Shown here: one piece after another, positions 20,156 through 30,342 of the stretch
Layout: every line of letters begins with the position of its first letter
Position numbering within the stretch: the first letter of the stretch is position 1
NCBI GenBank assembly: GCA_023213315.1
Contig: JAKCPI010000413.1
Span: 1 to 64,000 of the forward strand
From: Euborellia annulipes
Lineage: Eukaryota; Arthropoda; Insecta; Dermaptera; Anisolabididae
DNA: 64,000 nt
Direction: 5' to 3'
Position numbers and translations under genes: made by a program
Notes under the pieces: generated by a model
Database searches by the model: none
What the model saw: only the letters and a program-made list of their open reading frames with translations
What the model was told of the DNA's origin: nothing

Positions 20156-20477
20156 TCGTTATATTCACATGAAAGGATCTAAAATAAAATTGTTTAAATT
20201 TTTCAAATAAATATCCTTTTGTTAAGGAAAGTCAAAGTTTAATAATTATTAAAAAAAAATTAGGAAGTTCATTTACTTCCTTTAATTTACCAGCAAACCA
20301 CAATCAGCTGTTACGATAGTGAATTTCCTAGATCTTTTTACAAAAAAAAAAAAAGAATCTTTATCAAGACATGAAATTCTTCTTTAAAATTATTATTTAT
20401 TAAGTTTCCTCTTTGTTTACAGGCATCCTGGAGGAATGAATGTATTAGATAAATAAATGGAGAGGATGTCAGCCTGA
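20156..20477. other. No feature recognised
   Basis: AT-rich, with no shared repeats or exon. Confidence 0.4.
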
Positions 20478-21685
20478 TGGCGTTGTGTGTCATAAAAGTT
20501 GCCCAAAATATCAAGTAATTCAAAAATTCGCCAAGAGATGTCAGAATGGTAGCTAATAATATTTAATGCATTTTCATTGATCTTTTAACAATAAATGTTA
20601 TTATTAGGGCTCGGATTTCGCCCTATTTGCCTTTTTTAATTTATGGCTTAAAATTTAGGCCAATATGATATGTATACGTTTCATAAAATTCTGAATAAAA
20701 TAAGAGGCATTTGTTAGTGCCTATAATGCCTATTTTGGCTGATTCTGGGTTTTAGTGCCTATTTCATCTATAAATGCCTTTTTTAGTGCCTATTTTAAGT
20801 TCAAATAGCCAATTTCAATTTTTTACGGGCTATACATAGCCTAAATTTAAAATTTTTTTGAATTATCAAGAAAATATTTCAAGGGGGGGGTAAAGAGGGT
20901 AATTACCCCCTCCCTCCCGAGATTTGAAAAAAAATACTTTAAAAAAAAAAAATTATTTTTAATGTAAAATTTTAAAAATTAGTACTTAAAAATTTGATTT
21001 GTATTTATATTCTGGCAAACAAGTACAGAATTACCGAAATTAAGAAAAATTGTGGGCTGTGCGACCATCACACCAAATTACCAAAAATAAGACATCAATT
21101 TTTTAAATTTTTTTATATTATTTCTTGAATAATGCCTTTTAAGTGCCTTTTTAGTGCCTATTTTTACAATAAATGCCTTTTTAAGTGCCTATTTTAATAA
21201 TTTCTAGTGCTTAGTTGCCTGCCTATTTTGAAGATTTTTAGTGCCTATAAATCCGAGCCCTAGTTATTATATATTATGTATCTTTTATAAAAGCAAAAAA
21301 ATAAATATAGGCTAATACGGGATCGGCTGTTAGACTAGCCTGCCATCTATTGCAAGAATGCTGAACTAATTTGACAGTTGGTTTTTAAATAAATCATCTA
21401 AGCTTATTTTAAAAATTTCTTGATTAATATGTGATTAATAATAACAATAAATTCATTTTTAAATTTAAACAAAATTAAAGAATATTGGGACAGATTGTTT
21501 TTTTGTATTTGCTTGATAACAAAAACATTAATTACGATAATTTTTTAATAAGTCATTAAACAATTTATAGCTCGATGTCCCAATAATCTCTTATGAATTT
21601 AATTCATTAAAAAAAAAAACTCCTTATAATAGTCTAGTTATTTTTAGGAAGTACGTTTAGACGTCGCTCCTGAACCCCCTTAATC
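20478..21685 (-). repeat. R12 repeat, copy 2, opened by a hAT element
   Basis: Reverse complement of 12157-12724, interrupted between GTTATTAT (20597-20604) and its duplicate (21263-21270). Resumes ATATTATGTATCTTTTATAA and ends CGCTCCTGAACCCCCTTAA. Confidence 0.85.
20605..21262. mobile_element. Non-autonomous hAT element, 658 bp
   Basis: Ends TAGGGCTCGGATTT and AAATCCGAGCCCTA, with the 8-bp target duplication GTTATTAT on both sides. The uninterrupted R12 copy 1 has the site once, in reverse complement, near 12565-12585. Subterminal GTGCCTATTTT and TGCCTTTTT motifs recur many times in both halves, like hAT transposase-binding repeats. Between 20880 and 21070 it contains a piece of the other hAT family (60876-61380) in reverse. 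No transposase. Confidence 0.93.
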
Positions 21686-22337
21686 ATATTAATACTTTGA
21701 TGATCATAGATTCAATAAATTCACTAGTCAATTTTAAACTTTGTCCTCTCTTTTTATGGCAAAAGCATTTTCGATAATAGAATTTTAATATAGTAGGATA
21801 AAAAATGTCGTTTATTTCTTTATATTCATTGCAACGGCAAAGGATTTTGATATAGGTAAGAAAAGCGATTTCATCATCAAAAAACTCTCTTGCAAGTTTA
21901 TCGCCAGCAGCTGTTAGATTAAGGGGGTGGAGGGGTGGGTAGAGTATGTACGCCGAACTATGTACATATGTAGAGTTCGATAAAAAAAAAAAAAATTGTT
22001 GGGTGGGGGGGAATCGATCGTCGTGGACGATATTTCATTCGGTGACACAGCCAGCCAGCCATTCCATCATCAAGGGCCTCTCCTCTAGGGGGGGGGGAAC
22101 TCACAAACATGTCAATTGGCCGACTGCTGCACTCACCAACACAAGATTTAATTAAATGGCTTCAGCTTGAGAGGTGATGCAATTGTTTTAACTCACACCA
22201 CCTGTCTGTCATTCATTCCTATGACGCATTTGTTCATGATTAAATGTCAGATATTTAAAAACAATTATATATATATATTATAAAAGGGATGAATTTAAAG
22301 CCGTAATAATATAAATTTGTTTGATTAGAAAAAAAAA
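21686..22337. other. No feature recognised
   Basis: Mixed composition, less AT-rich at 22010-22140, where CACAGCCAGCCAGCCATTCC occurs. I see no splice-supported exon. Confidence 0.4.
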
Positions 22338-22412
22338 TCTGATGTGTGACTGGTCACAGCACAATACTTTCGGTAATTGAAAGTTGTGTGTTGTGTTGAC
22401 ATATATTTAGTT
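22338..22412 (-). repeat. HP 3'-hairpin fragment
   Basis: AAAATCTGATGTGTGACTGG ... GAAAGTTGTGTGTTGTG followed by TTGACATATATTTAGTTTC, the inner flank of the HP hairpin. Confidence 0.7.
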
Positions 22413-22417
22413 TCAAA

Positions 22418-22490
22418 AGGGGATCCAGAGGAGGGGGGTAATCTGGTGTGACTGGTCGCACAGCACAATTTCGGTAATTTAAAGGTGCAT
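22418..22490 (+). repeat. 5' end of hAT family CAAGGGCGGAT, truncated
   Basis: AAAAGGGGATCCAGAGG, then GGGGGGTAATCTGGTGTGAC and TGGTCGCACAGCAC, matching the first 70 bp of the element at 60876. The right end is missing here. Confidence 0.6.
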
Positions 22491-22504
22491 ACCAAAATAC
22501 AGTA

Positions 22505-22770
22505 TATATATACAAATCTTTAACAAGTGATGAGAAGTGGCTTGAGACTTTGTATTGGGTAGGGTTGTAGTCAAGGAATTAAATAAAAACTTTTATTTAA
22601 TTGTTAATCGTCGACGTTTCGTTCACAAATCACGACCTTCCTCAAAACAATATTTGTCAATATTGTAATCTAACAATTAATGAGGAAGGTCGTTATTTGC
22701 GACCGAAACGTCAACGATTAACAATTGTTTTTATTTAATTCCGTGGCAGCATATATCCCTACTATACCCA
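22505..22770. mobile_element. Fold-back element with central GAAACGTC motifs (copy 1)
   Basis: Inverted arms TTGTATTGGGTA ... TACCCAATACAA. In both arms come AATTAAATAAAAAC and AACGATTAACAATT, then GAGGAAGGTCG ... CGACCGAAACGTC near the centre (about 22608-22650 and 22682-22715). The same element is at 32112-32371. Confidence 0.8.
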
Positions 22771-22788
22771 ATACAAATTTTTACTTTC

Positions 22789-23460
22789 TCTTACCTATGT
22801 ATATATGTAATATATATATAGAGAGAAAGTATTGGATTCATGTCAAAAATTCGATGTCGAGATTTTGATGGATCTTCACGTTTTGAGGTCCCCTGAAACC
22901 AAAAAAGTGGTTTTCGCGACATGGTCTGTCTGTGTGTGTGTCTGTGTGTGTGTGTGTCTGTGTGTGTGTTCAATTTTAAGCATGAAGGAATTGAGCTATG
23001 AGGTTGAAATTTTATATTTAAGTTAAACACCCCCCGGGACCGGGAAAATAAGCTTTTAATCAAAATCGGCCAAAGAGTACTAGTACTTTACTGATGTACT
23101 TTTTCAGTTTTTTTCGATTTTCTCAAAATTTGCTCCAACGATTTTATTTTTAATTCAAAAATCAATTATTTTTTAGATGCTCTTTAAAATGTATATTCTC
23201 ATTTTGCGATTGAAATCTTCTGAAGACCACTTTACTCTTGTACTCCATAGAAAAGATAGGAGAAATGGTTGCCATGGTAACAAAATATAAATATTTTCCC
23301 ATACTTATAAATTTTACATCTTAATTCATATGTTCCGTACTGTCGGGAACTAAATATATGTCGACACAAAAAATCTGGTGTGACAAGCACAGAACACAAC
23401 TTTCGATTACCGAAGGTAAGAGAAAGTTGTGTGCTGTGCGCCAGTCACACCAGATTTTTA
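22789..23460 (+). mobile_element. Full-length HP element (reference copy)
   Basis: Complete 0.67-kb copy. The 5' hairpin is ACTTTCTCTTACCTATGTAT with partner TATATATAGAGAGAAAGT at 22793-22831. Next come TTGGATTCATGTC, GATGGATC, AAAAAAGTGGTTTTCGCGAC and a TCTG/GT microsatellite at 22923-22970. After that are GAGGTTGAAATTTTATATTT, AAAATCGGCCAAAGAGTACT, TTTTTCGATTTTCTCAAAA, GTATATTCTCATTTTG and ATGGTTGCCATGGTAACA, then a 90-bp 3' hairpin at 23368-23460 with ACCGAAGGTAAGAGAAAGTT in its centre. No ORF is conserved. Confidence 0.93.
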
Positions 23461-23462
23461 AG

Positions 23463-23583
23463 TATTAAATTTAAAATGTTATATTAAAAATAAAATTTTA
23501 TTCCCAAAAAAAATATATATATTTTTTTAAATCTTGGGGGAGGGGTAATTACCCCTTTTACTCCCCTTGTATCCGCCCTTGTT
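23463..23583 (+). repeat. 3' end of hAT family CAAGGGCGGAT
   Basis: Ends ATTACCCC ... TTGTATCCGCCCTTG, matching the last 120 bp of the element at 60876-61380. Its 5' part is missing, and it lies between two opposed HP copies. Confidence 0.65.
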
Positions 23584-23628
23584 TAGTTCTCGACCTTACA
23601 GTACGTTTTAATAAACGATATAAAATTT

Positions 23629-24293
23629 AAAAAATCTGGTGTGACTGGCGCACAGCACACAACTTTCTCTTACCTTCGGTAATCGAAAGTTGTGTTCTGT
23701 GCTTGTCACACCAGATTTTTTGTGTTGACATGTATTTAGTTTCCGACAGTAGGGTACATTCGATTTTCAAGATGTAAAATTTATAAGTATGGCAAAATAT
23801 TTATATTTTGTTACCATGGCAACCATTTCTCCTATCTTTCCTATGGAGTGCAAGAGTAAAGTGGTCTTCAGAAGATTTCAATCACAAAATGAGAATATAC
23901 ATTTTATTGAAGATCTAAAAAATAATTGATTTTTGAATTTAAAAAAAAATCGTTGGAGCAAATTTTGAGAAAATCGAGAAAAACTGAAAAAGTGCATCGA
24001 TTTTGTTCAAAAGCTTCGTGTCACGTCTCAGGGGGGTGCCTAACTTAAATATAAAATTTCAATCTCCTAGCTCTTTTCGTTCTTGAGATATTTTGTTCAC
24101 AGACAGACACACACACACGCACACACACAGACACACATACACAGACAGACCATGTCGCGAAAACCACTTTTTTGGATTCAGGGGACCTCAAAACGTGAAG
24201 ATCCATCAAAATCTCGACATCGAATTTTTGACATGAATCCAATACTTTCTCTCTATATATATATTACATATATACATAGGTAAGAGAAAGTAA
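23629..24293 (-). mobile_element. Full-length HP element, minus strand
   Basis: 3' hairpin at 23629-23722 (AAATCTGGTGTGACTGGCGC ... TGCTTGTCACACCAGATTTT), body in reverse, CA/ACAG microsatellite at 24100-24150, and 5' hairpin at 24246-24293. With 22789-23460 it forms a 1.5-kb inverted dimer, 3' ends facing each other. Confidence 0.92.
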
Positions 24294-24632
24294 AATTTTT
24301 TGTTACCATTGATACATTCTAAAGAGAATCTCAATTTATGAATTTTAATCAAAATCGTTGAAGTGAATTTTGCAGAAATCGAAAAAAAGCAAAAACTGAA
24401 AAAATACATCAGTAAAGTACTGATACTTTTTGGCCGATTTTGTACAAAAGTTATTTTCACCCCTAAGGTAGGTGCCTAATCGAACTTGTAGTTCAATTCC
24501 TTCATTGTATATATTGAACACACATAGACCATTTTGCGGGATTTACTTTTTTGGACTTATTAAAATCTCGACATCGAATTTTTGGCATGTATCCAATACT
24601 TCCTCTCTCTCTATATATATATAGATAAGAGA
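24294..24632 (-). mobile_element. HP copy, 3' half lost
   Basis: Starts inside the body (TTCTAAAGAGAATCTCAATT) and runs to the 5' hairpin CTCTCTCTATATATATATAG, then ATAAGAGAAATGAC. Confidence 0.82.
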
Positions 24633-24671
24633 AATGACTTTAAAAATTAGGGTTACACACACCAGATTTTA

Positions 24672-24845
24672 AATGCATTTTTTTAACACTCACTCTTTTT
24701 TCTTATTCACACTCACACTCACTCATACACTCACAGAGTCTTTTCGGCAACTTAGGCCATATAAGACTGACGATATCCGTTTTTGATTAATATACATATT
24801 GGGGGTCCAGGCGTTTTTATTTAAACCATTTGGTAGAATGGATAT
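24672..24845 (-). mobile_element. SINE-A, head lost
   Basis: Tail (TTAACACTCACTCTTTTTTC, ACACTCACACTCACTC) through CTTTTCGGCAACTTAGGCC and GGGGGTCCAGGCGTTTTTAT to AACCATTTGGTA. The tRNA-like head is absent. Confidence 0.82.
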
Positions 24846-24857
24846 TTATAATTTATA

Positions 24858-25237
24858 TCTATATATATAATTCACTAATGTCCGTCTATCTGTCTGCCTG
24901 TCTGTCTGTCTGTCTTTCACGCTCTATTTAGGCAACTTCCCGTTGGAATTTCAAAGTGAAATTTTATATGCATAAAGAAGACCTTCTCGAGATTACAGGA
25001 AAATTATTTTCATCCCGAAATTCCTATAACTTTTTGAGTTATTAATTCTTCAAGTTACGATTTCTCCCATAGGAAATGTATAGAGAAATATTTATGTATT
25101 CTTTGCATTTGTGTATTCTATGAATGTAAACAAATCCTCAAGCAGGCACTGGATTGGAATGGAATTATAATAATTTTCTTTTAATAATTAAGAAGGCAGG
25201 CGGGCCCGAGCCAGCTGAGGAAGGTCCAGGGGGCGTC
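24858..25237 (+). mobile_element. HEL-B Helitron, 3' hairpin end truncated
   Basis: 5' end A|TCTATATATATAATTCACTA with CTGTCTGCCTGTCTGTCTGT. Body complete. The GC-rich end stops after GGCGGGCCCGAGCCAGCTGA and AGGTCCAGGGGGCG, with no CTAG. Confidence 0.85.
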
Positions 25238-25952
25238 TCGGCAAGTCAAACTAAAAATTCCGTTTGGTGTAGAAATTTAGAGATTAAATGTGAAAATTAT
25301 GCCATGAATTCTTCTACTGGGATCTTCTACATCGACTATCAATTTCTACTTCTAATAGATTAGAATATCAGAAATAATATTTTTATTTTTTTTTTTGTCC
25401 AAAATAAAAAATAATTTATCATTTATATTCACTCTATTATTTTCTCATGGGCACAAGTCATAAATATTGTACATATACGAATATTTATCCACAATGTTTA
25501 GAAGAATGATTGACGGTTGATATTTTGTGCCTCGCGGGCTAAACTCCGAATTCGTTCTCTGATCATTGAATCAGAAGATGATGGAACGGGGAGTTGAGTT
25601 GAAAAAAAAAAAAAAAACCCGTGACATCATTGAATAGAGCAGCAGCAGCAGAGTGAGTTCAAAAAAGGCATTAGAGAATTCTTCCCTCTTCGCCCGCCAA
25701 GGGACTTCCCAAAGTCGTGACACCATTTTGATTTATTATCTAATCAGAACAAAGTTACCGGCATTTTTTCCTTACAGGGTTAGCCACTTTGATTTTGTAA
25801 ATTATTTAACGTTAAGTGGACAGAATGATCTGAAATTTATCATAAACAAATTATAAACTTCAAAATTGAATCTAAACGGATGTAAATATTTTATTCTTAA
25901 TATAGGTGTTGTGATTGAGGAAATCTCGACGGCAGAATCAACTTAAAACAAA
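25238..25952. other. No feature recognised in 0.7 kb
   Basis: Unique AT-rich sequence with an AGCAGCAGCAGCAG run at 25639-25652. Short open frames exist on the plus strand (25653-25856) but without splice or homology support. Confidence 0.4.
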
Positions 25953-26030
25953 AAAATCTGGTGTGAAGGATAGCACAGCACACAACTTTCTCTTAAATTG
26001 AGTTCTGTGCTTTTCACAACAGATTTTTCC
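25953..26030. repeat. Solo HP 3' hairpin
   Basis: AAAAAATCTGGTGTGAAGGA ... CTTTTCACAACAGATTTTT, with half the inner stem lost. Immediately followed by HEL-B. Confidence 0.75.
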
Positions 26031-26035
26031 GACAA

Positions 26036-26433
26036 TCTATATATATAATTCGCTAATGTCCGTCTGTCTGTCTGTCTATCACGCTCTATTTAAGCAACTT
26101 CCTGTTGGAATTTTATATGCTTAAAGAGTACCTTCTCGTGATTACAGGAAAATTATTTTCATCCCAAAATTCCTATAACTTTCTGAGTTATTAATTCTTA
26201 AAGTTACTATTTCTCCCATAGGAAATGTATAGAGAAATATTTATGTATTCTTTTTATTTGTGTATTCTATGGATGTAAACAAATCCTCAAGCAGGCACTG
26301 AATTGGAATGTAATAATAATAATTTTCTTTTCATAATTAAGAAGAAAAGGCGAGGGTCCGCCGCATGCGGGCGAGAGGTTCAGGGGGTTGAAGCCCCCCG
26401 GCTAGGCGCGCCGAAGGCGGGCTTCGCGACTAG
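26036..26433 (+). mobile_element. Complete HEL-B Helitron
   Basis: A|TCTATATATATAATTCGCTA ... GGGCTTCGCGACTAG|T, 398 bp, with a CTGTCTGTCTGTC head and GC hairpins, of which the GCGCCGAAGGCG arm is rearranged relative to 17583. Confidence 0.9.
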
Positions 26434-26910
26434 TATATTAAAATTCAAGAGGTTTTGTTACAAACATTGGAAAATATTTATATTTTATTATCAGGACCTC
26501 TATCTTTCCTATGAAATACAAGAGTAAAGTGTGCTTCATACAATTTTGAGAGAAAAATGAGAATATACATTTTAAAGAGCATCTAAAAAATAATCGATTT
26601 ATGAATTTTAATTAAAATTGTTGAAGCTAATTTTAAGAAAATCTAAAAAGTACATCAGTAAAGTACTAGTACTCTAAGGCCGATTTTATTTAAAAGCTTC
26701 GTGTCTCGTTTCAAGTGGGTGCTTAACTTAAATATTAAATTCCAACTTGGTAGATCAATTTCTTCATGTTTTAAATTGATCACAGACAGATAGACCACTT
26801 TTTTGAACTCAAAACGTGTATTTCCATCAAAATCTCGGCATTGAATTTTAAACATGAATATTCTTCATATATTATTAACATATATATATCTATGTAAAAG
26901 AAAGTAAAAA
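26434..26910 (-). mobile_element. HP copy, 3' hairpin lost
   Basis: Starts ATTAAAATTCAAGAGGTTTT, runs in reverse through the body (GTACATCAGTAAAGTACTAG) and ends with a weak 5' hairpin ATATATATCTATGTAAAAGA. Confidence 0.83.
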
Positions 26911-27193
26911 TAATTTTTTTTTTGTACATAAGAATAGAAGAGTAGCAGGTGGAAATCGCATTCTATTAGAAAGTCAAGAAAGGAACCCGAGAAGAGAGGA
27001 ATAGAGGATATAAGAAAAGACAGGACATTCTTTAGAGAGAAACGACGACGACGGGACCAAGTTCAGCGCCATTATTAATTCATCCTTCATAGAAAACTTT
27101 AAGGCATTAGTCAGCCTTACAAAAGGGACAAATAAATAAACTTGTAGATAAATAATAAAAATAGGCGCTAAGAATGTCTTTTTTATTATATAA
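26911..27193. other. No feature recognised
   Basis: Purine-rich at 26960-27060 (GAAACGACGACGACGGG). No exon with clear borders. Confidence 0.4.
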
Positions 27194-27560
27194 CTAGTCT
27201 CGGAACCCTCCTCAGAGAGCCCGCAGCGGATTCTTAATTGTGAAAAAATAATTATTGTTATTATTATTATTATTATTTTACCAATCCAGTGCCTGCTTGA
27301 GGATTTGTTTACATTCATAGAATACATAAATGCAAAGAATACATGTTTCCTCATACATTTCCTATGGGAGAAGTTGTAACTTTATGAAATTATAACTCAA
27401 AAAGTTATTGGAATTTCCGGGCGAAAATAATTCCCCTATAATTCCTAGAAGGTCCTCTTTAAGCATATAAACTTTGATTTTGAAATTACGGGAAGTTGCC
27501 CAAATAGAGCGTGACAGACAGACAGACAGACATTAGGGAATTATATATACATACTATAGA
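27194..27560 (-). mobile_element. HEL-B Helitron with shrunken GC end
   Basis: A|CTAGTCTCGGAACCCTCCTC ... ATATATACATACTATAGA|T. Both ends are intact but the 3' hairpin region is cut to about 40 bp. A (TTA)n run sits at 27251-27278. Confidence 0.85.
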
Positions 27561-27605
27561 TAATTATCTTTGTTCAAAAAATTGTCAACGCTCTATTTTT
27601 AAAAA

Positions 27606-27778
27606 TTGTTTAATATAAAGAGAAAGTATTTCATTCATGTCTAAAAATTCGAAATTTTAATGGAAATACACGTTTTGAGGCTAAAAAAAGTGAATTCCCT
27701 TTGTGGAAAAAGATTTAAAATTTTATATTTAAGTTAGAGAAAATACTTTCAAAAATACTATGTTTATTAATTTTACAT
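27606..27778 (+). repeat. HP remnant
   Basis: AAAGAGAAAGTATTTCATTC, ACACGTTTTGAGG and AAATTTTATATTTAAGTTAG are HP blocks. Most of the body is deleted. Confidence 0.7.
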
Positions 27779-28141
27779 CTTCGCCTTCGGCGGGCTTCGC
27801 GCCTACTCGGGGGGCTTCGGCTCCCTGGCTTCTTAAATATGAAAAGAGAATTATTATTATTCCATTCCAATTCAGTGCCTGTTTGAGGATTTGCTTACAT
27901 TCATGGAATACACAAATGAAAAGAATACATAAATATTTCTCTATACATTTCCTATGGGAGAAATCGTAACTTTAGGAATTAATAACTCAAAAAGGAATTT
28001 CGGGATGAAAATAATTTTCCTGTAATCCCGAGAAGGTCCTCTTTATTTATATAAAAATTTCATTTCAAAATTCGAACGAGAAGTTGCCTAAATAGAGCGT
28101 GACAGACAGACAGACGGACATTAGCGAATTATATATATAGA
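27779..28141 (-). mobile_element. HEL-B Helitron, terminal CTAG lost
   Basis: Starts at CTTCGCCTTCGGCGGGCTTC, inside the last hairpin, and ends ATTATATATATAGA|T. Body complete. Confidence 0.85.
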
Positions 28142-28222
28142 TATTCCTGGCAACCAAATATATGTCGACAGAACACGACTGTCAATTACCCAAGTTGTGT
28201 GCTGTGCGACCAGAATTTTTTT
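28142..28222 (+). repeat. HP 3' end fragment
   Basis: CAACCAAATATATGTCGACA, GAACACGACTGTC and GTTGTGTGCTGTGCGACCAG, with the left half of the hairpin deleted. Confidence 0.65.
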
Positions 28223-28531
28223 TTCGACTTCCTCTTTGACATAATTAAATAGGGGTGCAGAGGGACGGGATTTTGTCGCAGGACCCCAATCCCAAGGCTG
28301 TCTTCGGTGACGGCTCGTCTCTGAAATGAATATTGATTGAGCTCTGGGAGACAACCTTTGACTCATAGCCCCTTATCCAATAAAGTCAAGGCGCCTTTCA
28401 AAAAGTTGACCCAAATATAATGATTTAATTTAACGAAATTTATACAGTGGTTAAACTCTGGATCCTTATAATAAGTAGAGTGCGCATGCGCATTTGATTT
28501 TCCCCCTTCTATTTCTAATTTTTGTATAACT
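28223..28531. other. No feature recognised
   Basis: Unique. Contains GTGCGCATGCGCAT, a 14-base near-palindrome, at 28480-28493. Confidence 0.4.
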
Positions 28532-28600
28532 AGCCGGGCCGCCCGTCTTCGGCGGGCTTCGCGTCTAGGCACTCCTGGGTCCCCGTCGGATACCGTTTTG
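28532..28600 (-). repeat. HEL-B 3' terminus fused to SINE-A scrap
   Basis: A|CTAGCCGGGCCGCCCGTCTT, then CGGCGGGCTTCGCG is a lone Helitron 3' end. It is followed by ACTCCTGGGTCCCCGTCGGA and TACCGTTTTGTA, which match in reverse the SINE-A variant at 30978-31020. Confidence 0.65.
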
Positions 28601-28945
28601 TATTTTAAAGAGCATCTAAAAAATAATTTAAAAAAAAAATCGTTGGAGCGAATTTTGAAAAACCGAAAAAGTACATCAGTCAAGTACTAGTACTCTTTGG
28701 CCGATTTTGATTAAAAGCTTATATTCACGCCCTACGTGGGTGTCTAACTTAAATATAAAATTTCAACCTCCTAGCTCAATTCCTTCATACTTAAAATTGA
28801 ACACATACACAGACCAATTTGCGGGACCCACTTTTTTGGACTCAAAACGTGAAGATCCATCAAAATCTCGACATAGAATTTTTGACATGAATCCAATACT
28901 TTCTCTCTTTATATATTAACATATATAGAGGTAAGAGAAAGTAAA
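28601..28945 (-). mobile_element. HP copy, 3' half lost
   Basis: From TTTTAAAGAGCATCTAAAAA in reverse to the 5' hairpin TCTCTTTATATATTAACATA, then TAGAGGTAAGAGAAAGT. Confidence 0.85.
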
Positions 28946-28986
28946 AAGTGTATCAATAAAGTATTAGTACTCTTTGGGCGATTTGC

Positions 28987-29756
28987 CTAACTTCTTCTTG
29001 GGGCAATAAATAAGCGGGGGGCGATGAGTGTTCAAAAGGGGGAAAATCAAAGAGATAAATCTCCTATTTAGAGAATGGTCAGGATAGAAGAGGACAAAAT
29101 ATTATCATAAAAATAAAATATTCTGAAGATAATTTCAAACTAAAATCGAAACGTCACTTTTGTTTTCATTAAATAAAGATTAACCGAAAAAAAGATCCTT
29201 TCCCTACTACTTCTAGGGTCAGGAGTATTTTTTAAATAAATCTTTGCCATTAATTGTGGTTTATTGTAATTTAACTAAAAAATTTTTAACGTTTCAGTCA
29301 TTATTTCTGAAGCTGTTGTATTTATTCACTTTGAAAAGAGAACGTTATCTGAAGGACTTTTTTTTTGTTAAAAATTTTAAATCATGTTTTGTACATGAAT
29401 AAATCTGCTTTATTATTTACACTTTACTTTAAATTACAATAAGCCATAGCCTACAATGAAAATGAAAGGGGGGCGATCAGGGACGTCATTTGAGGGAGGC
29501 ATTTGCCCCCTCTAGGTTTTGGAAAGTAATAGTAAATTCTGAGCTTAGCCCCTAAATACAAACAAACAGACACTTTATCTTTATAAACAAGTATAGATGA
29601 CGGTATTAATAAAAATATTAAAGTGTATATGTTTATAAATATATAAATTGAGGAGCAGAGGAAGTGAAAAAAAAATTTGCCCCCCCAAGCAAAAACTGAA
29701 ATGACGTCACGGGGGGCGATGGGCCAAAAAAGGTTGGGAACCTCTGGATTAGATAT
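28987..29756. other. Insertion of uncertain type within HP
   Basis: The right edge reads AAAAGGTTGGGAACCTCTGG, which reversed (CCAGAGGTTCCCAACC) resembles a common hAT terminus and the start of the 31030-31365 segment. The left edge lacks a matching end. A separate hAT MITE lies inside. Confidence 0.4.
29478..29712. mobile_element. hAT-type MITE, 235 bp
   Basis: Ends CAGGGACGTCATTT and AAATGACGTCACGG, with the 8-bp direct repeat GGGGCGAT at 29470-29477 and 29713-29720. GGCATTTGCCCCC and TTTGCCCCCCC follow just inside each end. The interior is AT-rich and non-coding. Confidence 0.8.
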
Positions 29757-29913
29757 ACAATTTCACCCTCCTAGCTCTTTTAGTTCTTGAGATATTTCGT
29801 TCACAGAGAGACCATTTGGCGGGACCCACTTTTTTGGACTCATAACGTGTATATACATCACAATTTCGACATTAATCCAATAATTTATACATATTTAGGT
29901 AAGAGAAAGTAAA

Positions 29914-30342
29914 ACATGCCGGTAAAATGAAATTTATTATAATCAAGCAAGTGGAAGAAATATACTCACGTCACGGTACAACATATTACATTTTCTTTAT
30001 TTATCAAATTTATAAAACATTCCAGGTCAAAGGGCTTTAAAAAAAAAAATCGTAAATTAAACTAAATGTTCGTTCACAGGGGGGGGGGGGGGTCCTGTGT
30101 CCAAGTCCCACCACTAAAGACTCATATCTTAAACGAAAGAAAACTTCGGGAAAAAAGTCATAAATAACAAACATAAAACAAAATATTGAGATAAAATCCA
30201 ATTTGAAATAATTTATTGTTCAATCGATAGCAAAAACTCCCCCCCCCCCCACTCACTTTTGTTCTCTTTTCTATTTATTTATTTATTTATTTATTTATTT
30301 ATTCATTAAATTGATTTAATTGAAATACTTTTGTTTTTTTTT
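29914..30342. other. Unassigned, with long homopolymers
   Basis: A G-run at about 30079-30092 and a C-run at 30239-30250 lie about 150 bp apart, with a (TTTA)n run at 30273-30301. Confidence 0.45.

Larger units (their letters stand above)
28946..29913 (-). mobile_element. HP copy split by a 0.77-kb insertion
   Basis: HP body blocks at 28946-28986 (ATCAATAAAGTATTAGTACT) and 29757-29913 (TTCACCCTCCTAGCTC ... GGTAAGAGAAAGT) belong to one minus-strand copy. The DNA between is foreign. Confidence 0.75.

Noticed and set aside
22832..24283. Several 60-90 codon ORFs with runs of CVCV, THTH or PSKSRH
   Set aside because: They are readings through the HP body and its microsatellite. The same peptides recur wherever HP is intact, on both strands, without codon constraint.
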